Below, piece by piece: positions 32,701 through 44,051 of a stretch of 64,000 nucleotides of DNA. Within the stretch, counting starts at the first letter, position 1. Each line of letters begins with the position of its first letter. The notes beneath the pieces were generated by a model. The model searched no databases, was not told where the DNA came from, and saw nothing but the letters and a program-made list of their open reading frames with translations. The DNA is from Branchiostoma belcheri (taxonomy: Eukaryota; Chordata; Leptocardii; Amphioxiformes; Branchiostomatidae): NCBI RefSeq assembly GCF_001625305.1, contig NW_017802713.1, positions 3,200,028-3,264,027 of the forward strand, given 5' to 3'. Position numbers and translations under genes: made by a program.

Positions 32701-33514
32701 ACATTAATTACAATATCATATTATTTGAGTAGATTAACAGTCTATAACATTATTCTTAGAAAGAGTGTAAACAAGTCGGCCGAATACAAAATTTTGTTTA
32801 CATGTCATAAATGCCCACTGCCTTTGTGCTGCAGTACTGTACTCGTAGTACTCTACACTGCTCAACACCCTTTATAAATCCTACTTAGTAGTTGTTGGAA
32901 AATGTAACAAGTATGCGACAATTCTCCGTAAAGTTTTATATTTTACATGTCAATGGTACCCGTCCGACCTGCCATGGACTGGCCGGATCTTTCGTCCGTG
33001 TTCCCGACCTCCATCTGACCAGGTTCGGCTGACGGTCTCGAGCACACTGATCAGATTTAGGTCATGCTAGTCTTTCTATACGAATCGAAACGAAGTTAGA
33101 TTTGAGTCACATTTGACCCCTGAACATGCCCGGAACATTGCTGACTTACTCCCGAATGGTAGAATAGTGTTCTGCTAATTGACAGCCGAAAACCAGCCAA
33201 CCATAATTAGCAGCTCCTGACCGCCTCCAAATACTTTTAACATTTTGAAACTATCGGCTGGTGCAGTAGAATAACTGCCGAATTCACCGAGAACCAGCCG
33301 ACTTTGAGACGATCTTAGCTTATAACCATGGGTGTCCAGCGTTCTGCTAGTGTTAGGGAGGCCAAATTTGTGAATGTGAACAGGGACCTGATGATGATGC
33401 GGCCGGTATAATGGTGATAAACACGGTAAATATAACTCACCTAAAACATGTCCCCAAAATGCATAGAAAATCGCTTACCTCTACTGGTGCCCTATTTGCA
33501 GATTTGCCGTCCAT
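20707..33514 (-). CDS. SLC23A-like: SLC23 nucleobase-ascorbate transporter, complete
   Basis: Thirteen minus-strand exons: 33479-33514, 32291-32404, 31829-31986, 31431-31522, 30500-30585, 30028-30209, 28735-28861, 25472-25607, 25085-25198, 24350-24489, 23016-23289, 22185-22280, 20707-20996. Every border is GT-AG and phases join to 1,845 nt, 614 aa plus stop, the usual length for SVCT-type carriers. It opens [12 protein letters not shown], then [20 protein letters not shown] with the TM1 QH pair. Other landmarks are [15 protein letters not shown], an N-glycosylated loop ([13 protein letters not shown]), [15 protein letters not shown] with the family Glu in TM8, [11 protein letters not shown] matching the NAT signature [QEP]-N-x-G-x4-T, and [13 protein letters not shown]. 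The tail has [14 protein letters not shown]. It is a multi-pass plasma-membrane symporter. The signature Glu, where vertebrate SVCTs have Pro, leaves ascorbate versus nucleobase specificity open. The introns hold many mobile elements. Confidence 0.95.
21011..21616. mobile_element. Long-TIR foldback element in SLC23 intron
   Basis: It starts CAGGGGTGCAAAAGAATTCA and ends with the complement TTTGGCTCCCCTG; inverted arms continue for over 100 bp. The arms contain repeated phrases of the type CGTATGTTTCTAGTAATGGATC alternating with ATTCCGTAAA, about 55 bp apart. A smaller inverted pair (CCTTACTAATTT..GGTGACTTGC) brackets the centre. Non-coding, intron 12. Confidence 0.75.
23322..23500 (+). repeat. 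Dispersed repeat R1 (LINE 3'-like)
   Basis: GTTTATTGCAAGTTCCTGCC...GGCTAATTGCA, then GGAAGACGAATGATAC. The same order of blocks occurs at 41350-41590 and 48621-48790. Likely the reversed 3' end of one retrotransposon family, preceded by an ATGT microsatellite. Confidence 0.55.
23800..24110. repeat. SINE-body-like repeat
   Basis: GGGGAAAGGAACTTTTCTCA, then a CACCCATGTATAAAATGGGT block and CCTGACATCGGTTGGGGAGG, resembles the body of the SINE at 57064-57260 (GGGAAAGACACTTTACACAA, GTGTGAATGGGTACCTAACT, TCGGTTGGGGAAAG). No clean tRNA head. Confidence 0.5.
24170..24340. mobile_element. Inverted Penelope-like end fragment
   Basis: Fold-back fossil: the left arm (ACTCAAAGAACTGG, TTGAAAACTG) and right arm (CAGTTTTCAATGTTTCATAT, TTGAGTAACTGTT) are imperfect inverted copies of the unit at 46530-46612. 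It lies just downstream of an SLC23 exon donor (24349). Old and diverged. Confidence 0.5.
25740..27405. mobile_element. Element bounded by inverted minisatellites
   Basis: On the left, six units of a 17-bp motif (CCCTATGTTACGACAGC) at 25744-25840. On the right, the reverse complement (GCTGTCGTAACATAGGG) repeated at 27300-27402. Flanking blocks AAAATTTGGGG (left) and CCCCAAAATTT (right) are also inverted. The about 1.5-kb interior has no recognisable coding; it includes a 40-bp-arm palindrome. Probably a foldback-type transposon in SLC23 intron 7. Confidence 0.65.
27071..27150. repeat. 80-bp near-perfect palindrome
   Basis: Two 40-bp arms meet at AAC|GTT with no spacer and about three mismatches. 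The central part is CCACCAAACCCAACGTTGGG and continues symmetrically. It could form a cruciform or RNA hairpin. Confidence 0.9.
27960..28640 (+). mobile_element. LINE 3' fragment (ORF2 C-terminus)
   Basis: An open frame of 170 aa (27986-28498) contains [20 protein letters not shown] and [20 protein letters not shown] followed by [14 protein letters not shown], the CCHC-like C-terminal module following reverse transcriptase in many non-LTR retrotransposons (C..C....E.E.HF.L.C..Y). The unit ends AATAAAGGTCTTCATTCATT, a (CATT)n-type tail. 5'-truncated, in SLC23 intron 7. Confidence 0.75.
29266..29583. mobile_element. Possible solo LTR
   Basis: A TGTAAC...TATTACA segment of about 318 bp with CCAAT boxes (GGTTGGTGAGAGCAACCAAT), preceded by a primer-binding-site-like TTGGCACCCGAC. 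No clear target duplication and no coding part. It would be an old fossil if real. Confidence 0.25.
29645..29943 (-). mobile_element. tRNA-headed SINE, second copy
   Basis: Same family and orientation as 17964-18246 (head with TTGAGCTATTGCACCGG on the plus strand, body GGGTGGTGCCCATATCCATT). Flanked by ATGGATAT at both sides (about 29635, 29948), a likely target duplication. In SLC23 intron 6. Confidence 0.8.
31111..31366 (-). mobile_element. Penelope-like end unit with hammerhead-like core
   Basis: Fossil insertion of 232 bp (31123-31354) between 12-bp direct repeats ACCCTGAAATAT. Its ends are inverted (TGTTTAAAGTTAGAACTTTT). On the minus strand, about 31160-31215, is CTGAGGA, a GACCAG/CTGGTC stem with AGTGA loop, then GAAA: the CUGANGA...GAAA core of a hammerhead ribozyme, as known in Penelope-like element ends. 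No coding part here; it looks like a terminal unit only. Confidence 0.6.
32950..33420. repeat. Dispersed GTTCGGCT-type repeat (SLC23 intron 1)
   Basis: Contains TTCGGCTGACGGTC, AACCAGCCAACCA and an end reading GTGTTAGGGAGGCCAAATTTGTGAATGT. Related blocks occur, in either orientation, at 46735-46975, 52120-52200, 60530-60690 and 61140-61340. Probably one family of short non-autonomous DNA elements. Confidence 0.5.
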
Positions 33515-33784
33515 CCTGATGATCTAAGCAAACGTTGGGAGTTTGCAAGCGCTCAACACAAGTGCAAGATAAGACAACGAAGTAAACTCTCTGCCCACCT
33601 AACACGTATTTGAATGACCGTTTTAAAATGGCCCAGTGTCTTGGACCCGGGTAACCAGTATGTGCAGTTGTCTAATCAGGTAGGTATGCTAATTTTCTAT
33701 TGTATTCATTCTACCGTGCAGAGCTGTCCCGCGGCAATACAATTTTTTGGTGACGCCCGTGGGCAGAGCCCTTTAGTATACTAT
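33515..33784. promoter_or_regulatory. 5' flank of SLC23 gene
   Basis: Sequence upstream of the SLC23 start codon. A 5' UTR and promoter must lie in or beyond it, but I see no TATA box or initiator to commit to. Confidence 0.3.
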
Positions 33785-34035
33785 ATTGTATGAATGAATG
33801 AATGAATGAAACTTTATTTCCGTGTCGTGCGCTATCCCGCGCCCAGCCCGTGTGGGCTTATACGACACCGATTCAATAAGTTATACATAAACAAAAGACG
33901 ACCAAAGGAACAGATAACAGAATCCAAACAAAATAAGTATTGTATGTCCTGATTGTAAAAATTGTAGGAATTTGCTCTGGTTAGATTAGGTGTATGCTGT
34001 GTAGTCACTTTTTTCGACCCTCTCAGTGGCGACAA
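33785..34035 (-). mobile_element. LINE 3' end with (ATTC)n tail
   Basis: On the minus strand the segment ends AATAAAGTTTCATTCATTCA, the same tail type as the LINE at 27960-28640. A short GC-rich block with CCCACACGGGCTGGGCGCGG precedes it. No RT motif is included. Confidence 0.55.
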
Positions 34036-34565
34036 CTAGCCATTAGAATTAGACAGATTTCCGACGGGACTTGCTGGAATAGAAGCTCGTTATAATTCAA
34101 TCACAATCACGCTTCATTTCTTGACCAACATGCACACGACGTGCTGATTCAAACAAGCAAGACAGCGCATGTCATGGTGTCTTCCAGAAATACAATATCT
34201 TTTTTGCAGATTTTTCGTATATTTTTTTCACAGACACATCCCGTAAACATTACTAGAAATACCTACAAACAAATCGCTATTATTATGGCGTTGTTACGTA
34301 CGCTTTGGAATTTCACAGCTCATGTACACAATTTGTGATGTCAATATTAGCTTACATGATTATAAATCGTAAGTTTCTTCATAAATTTACGCAAATAACA
34401 AGGTGTTCATTTTGTGCTACAAGGAGACAATATAGAAAACAATGAGGCTTGCGAAATTCAGATTCACCTAAGCGTGCAAACAATAACAAACAAGATGGCG
34501 TCACATGACAAACGCTAGTAGGTACAAACGAATTTTAATTAAAACAACTGCGAGAGATGCGGTAT
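34036..34565. other. Intergenic, featureless
   Basis: Between the SLC23 5' side and the CA/CG microsatellite. Nothing identified. Confidence 0.4.
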
Positions 34566-34569
34566 GTTA

Positions 34570-34626
34570 ACATACACACACGCACACACTCACACACACA
34601 ACCTCACACACACGCGCGCGCGCGCG

Positions 34627-34666
<40 letters not shown>

Positions 34667-34695
34667 CACATGCACACAGAAACACACACACACAT
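34570..34695. repeat. (CA)n-(CG)n-(CA)n microsatellite
   Basis: Alternating purine-pyrimidine run with a central (CG)n block of about 20 bp, between the two large genes. Z-DNA-prone. Confidence 0.95.
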
Positions 34696-34933
34696 ATACC
34701 AACATCCCAGAAAACATAACCCTCTTGGCGAGGGTAATACTAAGAATTCTGAGGAAAGAAAGGACAACAACTTTTCTTCCTTTGTACGCTTTTAATTATA
34801 ATTTTCCTTTTTATACATTGTATAGGTTGTAAATGCTAAGCGTCTGGAGTTCACAAGACAGTAGAGGCTTGTAGCTTTGCCTAGGCTTGAGAAACAAAAA
34901 AAAATATAATAACAAACATATTTTTATTTCAGC

Positions 34934-34939
34934 TTTATT
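34934..34939 (-). terminator. Candidate poly(A) signal of MUC4-like gene
   Basis: TTTATT on the plus strand (AATAAA on the minus), with a second at 34923-34928. Both lie about 920 nt after the stop codon at 35857; the intervening sequence would be the 3' UTR. Confidence 0.35.
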
Positions 34940-35856
34940 CAGTATACAGAACATTTGGAAAATATTTACATATGAAAAAAGTAAGAAGTATAAAAAGAAA
35001 TCAAATCATAACTGTGTCATTTAACATATTACTGAAAGGAATATTGATAATTGTTAGGTTTCTTGCGTGTTTTTAAAAAGTGGATAACGTTGCAAAACCC
35101 ATTAAACATTTTATCAGCGTTGCATAGAATAACGCTTCTGCAACAGTGGAAATCGTTATGTTATACGAGAAGATGGAGCAATAAGTAACAAGCAACAGTG
35201 TTTTCAAAACAAGACAAAACTGCTCATCATATTTTTCTGATTATATATCAGTTTTCTGATTGCCACCCCTTCAGCTTTCGAATAGCTATAGGGCAGACAG
35301 CACTATTAGATTTGGCCATAGGAACACATGCTTAAATACACAGAAGTCCTCATGAAAGTACTTGCCCATACTTCAATCTCGACAATTTTTCTGCACCAGG
35401 TAGCCACAAGGGTCTGATTCCCAAATACCGAAAGGAAACAGGGGGACGACCTGGTCAAATTCCCGGCGCAGCTGATGATAGTAACAAAACCTCAACTTTG
35501 ACCTAATTTTCCATGGTATCCATCCGCACAGGCCAGACAAGACCAAACCACTCACATCTCTCTTTACGCCAAATAAACTGGTAAAATAAACAAACCTTGA
35601 CCAAAGTAGGAAATTTTAGACCCTACCTGTGCCTTCCAGCCCAAAAAACTCCCAAATGGACCAAAACTTTCAAGAGAAAAGGGATTTTCAAAGGTATTAA
35701 CTAGGCACTACAATCGTTCCCATTTTTAGGCGTATACTGAGCAATGCATATGTGGTGTCTGCCCTATAGGACAGGTGGATGGACGGATTGCGGTCGAGCA
35801 TATAACATCACACACAAAATAACGCTATGTACAGAAAACATGTTTCTTCATTATAT

Positions 35857-38800
35857 TTAGACGTCGTCATCGTTGAGTGTAAACGGAGAATCTACTCCCC
35901 AGGCTTTGGGTGAAATGCCATCAGAGCTGCTTCGGTAAGTCGACGGTGGTGGTGGTATGCTGGGGCCATAGATGTCTGCAGGAGCGCTGCGACGCAATGA
36001 ATTTCTGTAAAAAAGAAATTAAAACAGTAATAGATATTGTTTATTGTTTATTTGAAGGATCTCCAGTAGTGAGTATAAGCATACGCTTATACTCACTATT
36101 CTTCCTGGAGTCTTAAAAAAACATTACAAACTTATTTATAACACAGACGTATATACAGTTGCTTATTGCCACACATAAAATGCAACAACCTGTAGCAATT
36201 ACTTAACCTACCCTATCCTATATACAACAAGTAATAAGGTATACATAAGAGATTGTTTGAGAGGTCAGAGGTCAGTGCAATAAATAATACACTCGGTTGG
36301 GTTAAGGCAGCCTATGGCATACTATGAGTAGTATTTCATACATATGCCTGTAACTTTTGATAGCTTGGTCGCACCACAACTAAACTTCACACAGTTCTAG
36401 TAGTACTTAAAACACATTGAATAAAGGTTATTTTGTTTTTACTACTTCTGGATTTTTGGGTTAAAATCAACATTTTGGTTAAAAAAAGCTGTTTACTTCA
36501 TGGCTTAACGCGCAAGCGGTAACAACACCTTTCATCGTTATATTTTACAAGCAAAAAGCCAACGCCCTATTTATTATTTTTGTCCGAGGCTATTTTGTTT
36601 TAAATGACAGTTACATTGGTTTTTTGGGCCAAAAACGACAGAAACAGCTATTTTTCTGTAATTTTTCGTAAAAAAATCGCCACAGTTAAAAAATATCGAC
36701 TTATATGCAAAATAGCCTCGGACAATCTTGATAAAAAAGTGATAATATGTAAACATGGATCAATTATGCTGTTTTCAGCTGCGCGTAAAGCCGTTTAAGT
36801 CATACTCCGTGAATAAAATGCGTAACAACGCGGGTTTACAGGGGAAACATACACATGACCGCCGGTAACCCCGAATTCGAACGCGCGTTCTATTCGAATG
36901 ACGTCATATCGAACATGGTGAAACATGATTCGAGTTCGAAACATGTTTGTTGCCATCGTGCAGACACACGCCCGAACTCGAACATGGATATCAGCCTAGG
37001 CCGCCTTAACCCAACCGAGCATACAAGTTCTGTATTTACATTTAAAAATCATTATGTTACCACCAATGCTTCAGGGGTCTGTATGAATGTGTGCTGTCAA
37101 AAAATGTAACATATCAACTAATGCTGCCATGACTAGTAAAATGTTGATGCGTCAGAAACATGTTTTGGGGATAAAGGGAATGTTTTTACTTACGAGTAGA
37201 TGTTAAATTTTCCGGAAAATGGTTGTCTTTGACGGTGAGGAAGACTATTACGATGTTGTTTTTTTTAACATTTGCCTAAATGTAAGTATGGGTTATTTAC
37301 ATGTGGTTTACCACGATTTATCAATAATTTATGAATGTGTGTGTGTTTGAGTGTGTGTGTGTGTGTGTGTTCAAGCAAGGACTCTGATGAACATTATTTA
37401 ACATATATTCCAAGTTTTATATAAGCATTTTATTGTAATAAGGACCTTACTTGCATAATCAACGGGAAACCCTAATATATTATCATAATTATCATTATTC
37501 ATAACTTTAATGTTAACATATTTTTTCAGATGTTATGAGGTTTTTAATGTTTTTTTAATACGTCTGAACTTCAGCATTAATTCAGGCTTCATCTCCTGTA
37601 AATTCCAAGCTAAACTTACCCTCTTTTTTTCTGAATTACAATAGTCCTATCTCCTGATTATCAAAACACTACTGATCTGCACGTACTTTTTGCAGCAGAC
37701 GGCTGTGGTGATGGTCACGGCAACCAGTACAACTACTCCCGCAACACTCGCGGCAACGACCTGGACCAGCGGGAACTTTTCTTCAACTTCTTCTTCGGGT
37801 GCTTCAGTAGTTAGCTCTGTGAATAAAACGCGCAGGTTTTAAAAATCATTGGGCCAGGTTAAATGTTGTTGCACTGACTGAAACACACCTGGACTCTAGT
37901 GTAAACTACAATTGGCTACACCTAGAAGGGTTTTCATCGGTAATAGCTAAAACTTGTAATGGCCATAATGAATTATTGGTAAGATTTAGACAAAGGTGAA
38001 AGTGTAAAACTTCAAATCAACCGAATGAGTAATTATAATTCAATGGGTAGTTGGGACATTTTGTCCGTTTTTGTTGAGAATTTTATTCGATTTTAAGAGG
38101 GTTGAAGGCTGCACTCCAATGGTGGCAAAATGAAAACAAAACTATAGTTGGTGTCACTCGTAAACAGTCCAGACTAAGCATGATGTACAAAATGACAAAT
38201 AAACTGGTGGGCCTATCAAGTGCCATATGTAACCGGCATATGCGCTCTGTATGCTTTTATTTAATTGCGACTTAAATATTTATTCGTGGATTTAAATACC
38301 TCGATATGGCGTTGCTACCATAGTCGACATGGTTGTAGCCTCTTGTGGATTCTCTGTGCTAGGAGTTGGACGAGAACTGATCGTTGTTGTGGAAGCTGAC
38401 ATCTTGTCCGTTTGCCTTGTTTGTAGGATTGTCGTAGACTCAGTCGATGAACGAAGTGTCTGTTCTGTCACCGTATTTCCAGTAGTGCTGGAAGGCAATA
38501 CTGTACAGGAAGACACCATGTAAATAAATACTGCCACTGATGTCGCGCTAAGCATGGCAGTAAGTTCAGAACCTTGCACCACGTTTCGAATGGCAAACAA
38601 TGCATAATTATCATAGCCACTACATACAGGCGGTGACACAGGCCAATGACTTTAATAATTTTTTTTATTTACGTATCACTGACAACACTTTTAAAACACA
38701 TCAAATACTTGCACTTTTATTACTTCAAACAGAGTTAAGATTCCTCATTAATCACACGGCAGCTCACATAAATGATATGATCATAATTACATTCGACACA

Positions 38801-41800
38801 TTGGCTGTCAAGTCGTTCGGTCCCCTCCGGACAGGCACACTTATAACCTCCGGCCTGGTTGACACACTCTTCTCTAGTGGAGCAGTTGTGAGTGCCCTCC
38901 AAACACTCGTCGAGGTCTGTAACAAAGCGGCGATGTCAAAAAGATGCAAATATTTAGCAACATATGTAGAATAAGATGTATTATAATGAAACTTTATTTA
39001 TTTATTGCATGTTCATTCCCGGGGGGATAAATGCACGGATGTACAGAGTACAATGTACTAGAGAGTACTACAACAATAGTAATAAAGAAAGGCCAACATA
39101 AAGTCTAAGGTATACAATGCTAAAAAAAGAAATATATATAAAGTGGTATAGATCTAAGTTCTAATGGCTTCTCTCTTTTTGAAACATTTTGAAATATACT
39201 TACATACTTCATTCATGACGTCTATATTTGTACATGATATGATATATTCAAAAGTGTCTTAATTGTGTTTTACATAATATGTGGTGGATACATATTGCAA
39301 ATTGTGACAAAATATTACAACAACGCACCTTCGCATGGTTTGATCAGGCTGTCCGTTAGCTCATACCCGTCTTCACAGTAGCACTCGTAACTTCCCAGTG
39401 TGTTGTTACACAGCTGGTTACAGTGATTGTCCCCAGTAGAACATTCGTCCGCGTCTGCAGGATCAAGAGGATAAGAAAGGTCAAGAGGATAAGAAAATTA
39501 ACAACAACAAAAAAAACAATGACAGACTGAGGTATCTGAAGATATATAAGACATATAAGACACCTTACCTTACCTATATATAAGATATATAAGACACCTT
39601 ATTACCTTACCTATATATAAGATATATAAGACACCTTATTACCTTACCTATATATAAGATATATAAGACACCTTATTACCTTACCTATATATAAGATATA
39701 TAAGACACCTTACCTTACCTATATATAAGATATATAAGACACCTTACCTTACCTTTCCTTGCCTTAGGCACCAATGGTTAAATATTACATCGCAGCTTTT
39801 ACGTGATGCACAGCCACGCACGGCTCGAAAAAAAAACACATATTACGCCGCAAACTAGATTGTTATGATACTCCTGTCACATATAGCCAAATATGAGCCG
39901 ACGTCAAGATGGTTGGGAGTAGACAGGAAAGCATTTGGGACTGTTGGGAGTAGGCAATGTACTAGTTGTGGAAATTTTCAGAACTGGCTGAGGCACGGTC
40001 GTCACGAAAGCAAGACGGGGCTTTCATTTGACCAGACTGATCCAAACCTACCGCCAACCTTGCTTGGTTGGATGGTATTCGGGGGCAAAGTTGGTGGAAT
40101 CTGTTGAATGTGTGGCAGGGGCTTATCTAATCCCTGTACATCAGCATCACCTGGTGAGTCATTATTACTCATTTAAGACAAACTGTATGTAATATTGTAT
40201 TTTACCGACCTTCACATGTGACGCCGTCTCCCGACAACTGGAACCCCCTGAAACACACGCACACGGCAGACCCACTGTCGTTCACCAGGCACCAGCTGGT
40301 CTCCGGGGCGCAGCCGGGGTTGTTACTTGACGTGCAGGGATTTGCAGCTGTAAAAAATGTATAACAGTAGCCGTTGATCGTACATATACGGACATATGTA
40401 TTTAATGTAATTCATTTATTTTTATTCCACTTCACAGAAGTTAAAATTCTGAGGGGAGACGGCAACAGGAATAGTATGTTCCTCTCCGAGGCCGACTCCC
40501 TACAGACACATGAAAATACACACTAATTAATACTAGCAATTAAAAAAATGTAAAAACAAATACCACTAAAACAAGCTAAATAATGTAATGTAATGTAATA
40601 AATTAAGCACATTTAGAATAAGAGGTCTAGGACCAATTTGAGTTTCAAATTGTATCTAGTAGCTGAAAAATGATCTAGGTGTGAAGGAGGCCAGTGACCT
40701 ACGACAGTAATAATAATCATACGTTCGAAGCTGATCCAGTTGGTATTGCTGTGTCATTTGCCAGTATACGAGTTGTTCCTTTTTTTACACTGTAGCAGAG
40801 GTAAAGGGCAACCTACTTGTAAATGTACAGACCAGCACTGTAGAGGAAATAAAAAAAAAATTAACTACCTTCACAGTCCTGTCCATTCGAAGACAATGTA
40901 AACCCATCCAAACAGTCACAGTCGTATGAACCGTTGCTGTTAATGCACAATTGGCTACAGTTGTTCAAAAACGCACATTCGTCCACATCTGAAATACAAA
41001 GCGACATGATTTTTTTAAACTCAACATATCTTTTATTGACAAATGAAATATCTTTTATTGACAGTAAAATGATACATATTTACATGTGGTAAACAATGTT
41101 TAAATCAAACCTCTCAAGGAACATTCATTTTCAAATAATATCGTAATATTTCCATTGTATGTACCATACTTGTACTTACAAAGCGACATGATAATGGCTT
41201 AGGCTCCTTTCATGATATAGCGGTATCATAAAGGAATTTTAGCTTATAGAGTAGGCTCTATTTATTTACCATTTAAATGATTACTCTCCAGAAGTACACC
41301 GTTCATAAATAGTTGGAAATGGTTGCCCTACTTACCTTTACAGATATGAAAGTTTATTGCAAAGACATGCCCGAGGGTTAATTGCAGTTACAAACAACGT
41401 AAGAAAGAAAATACAGTGGTATGTGAGACTATATCTACGTCTAGCATTATACTATATTCTACAACATACATGGTACTAGTTTTACTCGGTTTGTCTTCAT
41501 TTTTAGGCAATGGAAGACGAATTTACCCTCTTCTTCTATAATACGTGGGTTCTTTGATTTTAGCAGTAAAATTGTTTTTTCGTAGTAGGGAGAGGTGGGG
41601 AAGTAAGGGATCATTTTGCACACTGTGGTAAATAATTGTCTTCTGATGTCGTCATAAGATGGACAATTACCTATACATGTGGCCTGGTCTTCAGCCAGGT
41701 AGAACCCTTCACTGCACCCGCAGCTGAAGTTGCCCAGGGTGTTGACACAGAAATGGTGGCATATCGCTCCTTTCTCGGTAAAGCATTCGTCTATGTCTGT

Positions 41801-44051
41801 AAAATGTTTAAGACAGAGATGATAATGCCTGTTCCCTGAACAAAATTAATTTTGTGGTTAGCAAATTAAAATAGACACAAGATATAGAAATGTGTCTAGC
41901 TATCTAACACATGTATCTATCCATCCATCCATCTATCTAACCCCTCTCCCTCTGTCTCTTTCTCTCTATTTAATATGTACAATTAATTATATAACGGGGG
42001 TACACCAATATTGCACGCTTTTCACGATGTTCCACCGTCACTAGCTATCAGAAAGTCGTCAGGTTGTGTTGAATGAATTTTAAAGACATTCATGTAAAAA
42101 AACACTCAGATTAGAAATGAATTTATACTGTTCATGATCCTCGCTTTAGCGCCATCAATATTATTGCTGAAATCCTTTTTTTCGACAAAAAGATAAATAA
42201 CTATATAGAACTATATTTTAAATGCAAATAACAGCTGCATGCATTGACTATGTTCATTTACCTTTTTCTATAGCAAAGTCAGTGGCTACAATCACGGCGT
42301 ACGTATGCATAATAAAATTAGTAAAATTGTCGTACAAAGTTTTGCCCCCCTCCTTATATTTATTTATTTATTGTTTATTTCAGGCTCAATGGCCCATAGC
42401 ACAGACAGACAACATTACACAAACACATCTAAAAATAAAACATCTAAGTGGGTACAAGTGGATAAAAGACTGTCGAGCCCTTACGGCGGGCGGACCAGTC
42501 TACAGTAATGGCTCCAGAATGGGCTAGAGCAGAAGGTCTCCGAGCGGAGCAGCAGTTTGACAATTGCGTTCTCAGACGCTAACAGACGAGAAGCAAAAGA
42601 ACACAACAACTTCCGACGCCTGGCGTCAAACGTGTCAACACGAGTCTGTACAAATAGGTCGCTGTTACTAGTGCTCCTAGGCTGAGACAGTAGGATTTTA
42701 AGACCATCGTGATAAGCAACTCGTAGCCTATGAATGTTTCCTGCTCTGTAGCAGGACCAGAGCTGAGCACAATACATTGCACTGCAATGTGCTATGAACA
42801 GAGTGCGCTTCACCGCATGAGAACAGTGACCAAATTTGCGGATAAGTGAATAGAGAGAGAGCCATTCGTTTATGTTGCGTCAACTTGACAGAAAACTATA
42901 CAGCCTTCATATACCTATATATTCTTTACTAGAAATGTAAACAAACAAAAGGCACAATCTTTCAAGTCAGTCATATTGTAGCTACATATATAGCACTGAT
43001 TGCTTCATCCGACTGCTGGATGAAGAAGAACCCTTGAATATTATGTTTATTAACTCACCTGTACACTTTTGCCCGTCTCCTTCAAATCCTGCCGGACACT
43101 CCCCACAAACGTACCCGTCCATACCGGCGGGAGGTGGGAGATCCTCGCAAGGTACTCCCGCGAAGCAAGGGTTGAAGTTCTCCGCGCAGGCGTCCAGTTC
43201 GCTCTCGCAGTTTTCCCCAGTGTACCCAGCGGTACACGTACACGGCAACTCTTCAAATCTGTGAAAAGATGTATTTTGTTATCATCATTATAGGCTGTAT
43301 AATTTCAATAAGGCAGTAAGTAAACGATGAGAATGCTTTTTTAACATTACACAAAGGACAAATAAGGACGTACACTCAAGTTAAAACTTTTTTTACGCCA
43401 AATATACCTATAAAATACCAATATTTAACTGATTCCTACAGTGCACCCCCCTCCAGTTACCTTATGATGTAATTGAAAAATAATATAGTGTTTGACTTCC
43501 ATATCTATTTGACGGACGTGTACATGAGTCGAATAGAGCTAGAAGCCATGATAGTGCCTTCAATATATGACTGTGCTAATACCAAGATTTTATCATTGCC
43601 ACTAAATGTATAAACGGAGAATCTCTTAGTACAATATGCATTTTGGGAATTTGGTACATTATGAGTGGTGATTCTTACTTTCTAGTTCCGTTGCTCAGAG
43701 AGGTAAAGTTCCCTTCTTCTTCCGTATCCTGGTCACAGAAGCCGCCATGTCGGCACTCGCACAGGTACACAGTCGGCCAAAACTGTGCGGTAGCGTTGTT
43801 CTCATTGGTCACGTCAATCTTTAAATCGAACGGTTCCGTTGATGACACGTTCCAGGAGAAAGTTGCTGTGTCGCCGTCAGTTACGAAATTGACTTCTGGT
43901 GGTACTCTCCCCCCCAACTCGAACGTAATATTGTTCTTCTCGGAACTGCGTTTGACTCTATTGCGGTCAGTCGCGCTTACTGAGAACTCAAGAAGGTCAC
44001 CAACCGTAGCAACTACTCTCTCCGGGCCATCAACCGTCGGTGGAAATTGTT
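35857..44051 (-). CDS. MUC4-like gene: EGFs, stalk, TM and tail
   Basis: Exon 43679-44051 has a cadherin/Ig-like stretch ([20 protein letters not shown]) that includes KRSSEK, a possible cleavage site, then [17 protein letters not shown]. EGFs follow on 43059-43258, 41671-41796, 40869-40988, 40210-40347, 39329-39454 and 38791-38916 (for example [20 protein letters not shown]). Exon 38300-38500 is a Ser/Thr-rich stalk ([20 protein letters not shown]), a likely O-glycosylation site. Exon 37687-37816 holds the TM helix ([20 protein letters not shown]) ended by CCKK. The tail (35857-36004) has [14 protein letters not shown] and ends LNDDDV, which could be an SH3/PDZ-type ligand (inference). Confidence 0.9.

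Noticed and set aside
34567-34832. Frames of His/Thr or Cys/Val repeats
   Set aside because: Translation of the (CA)n/(CG)n microsatellite.
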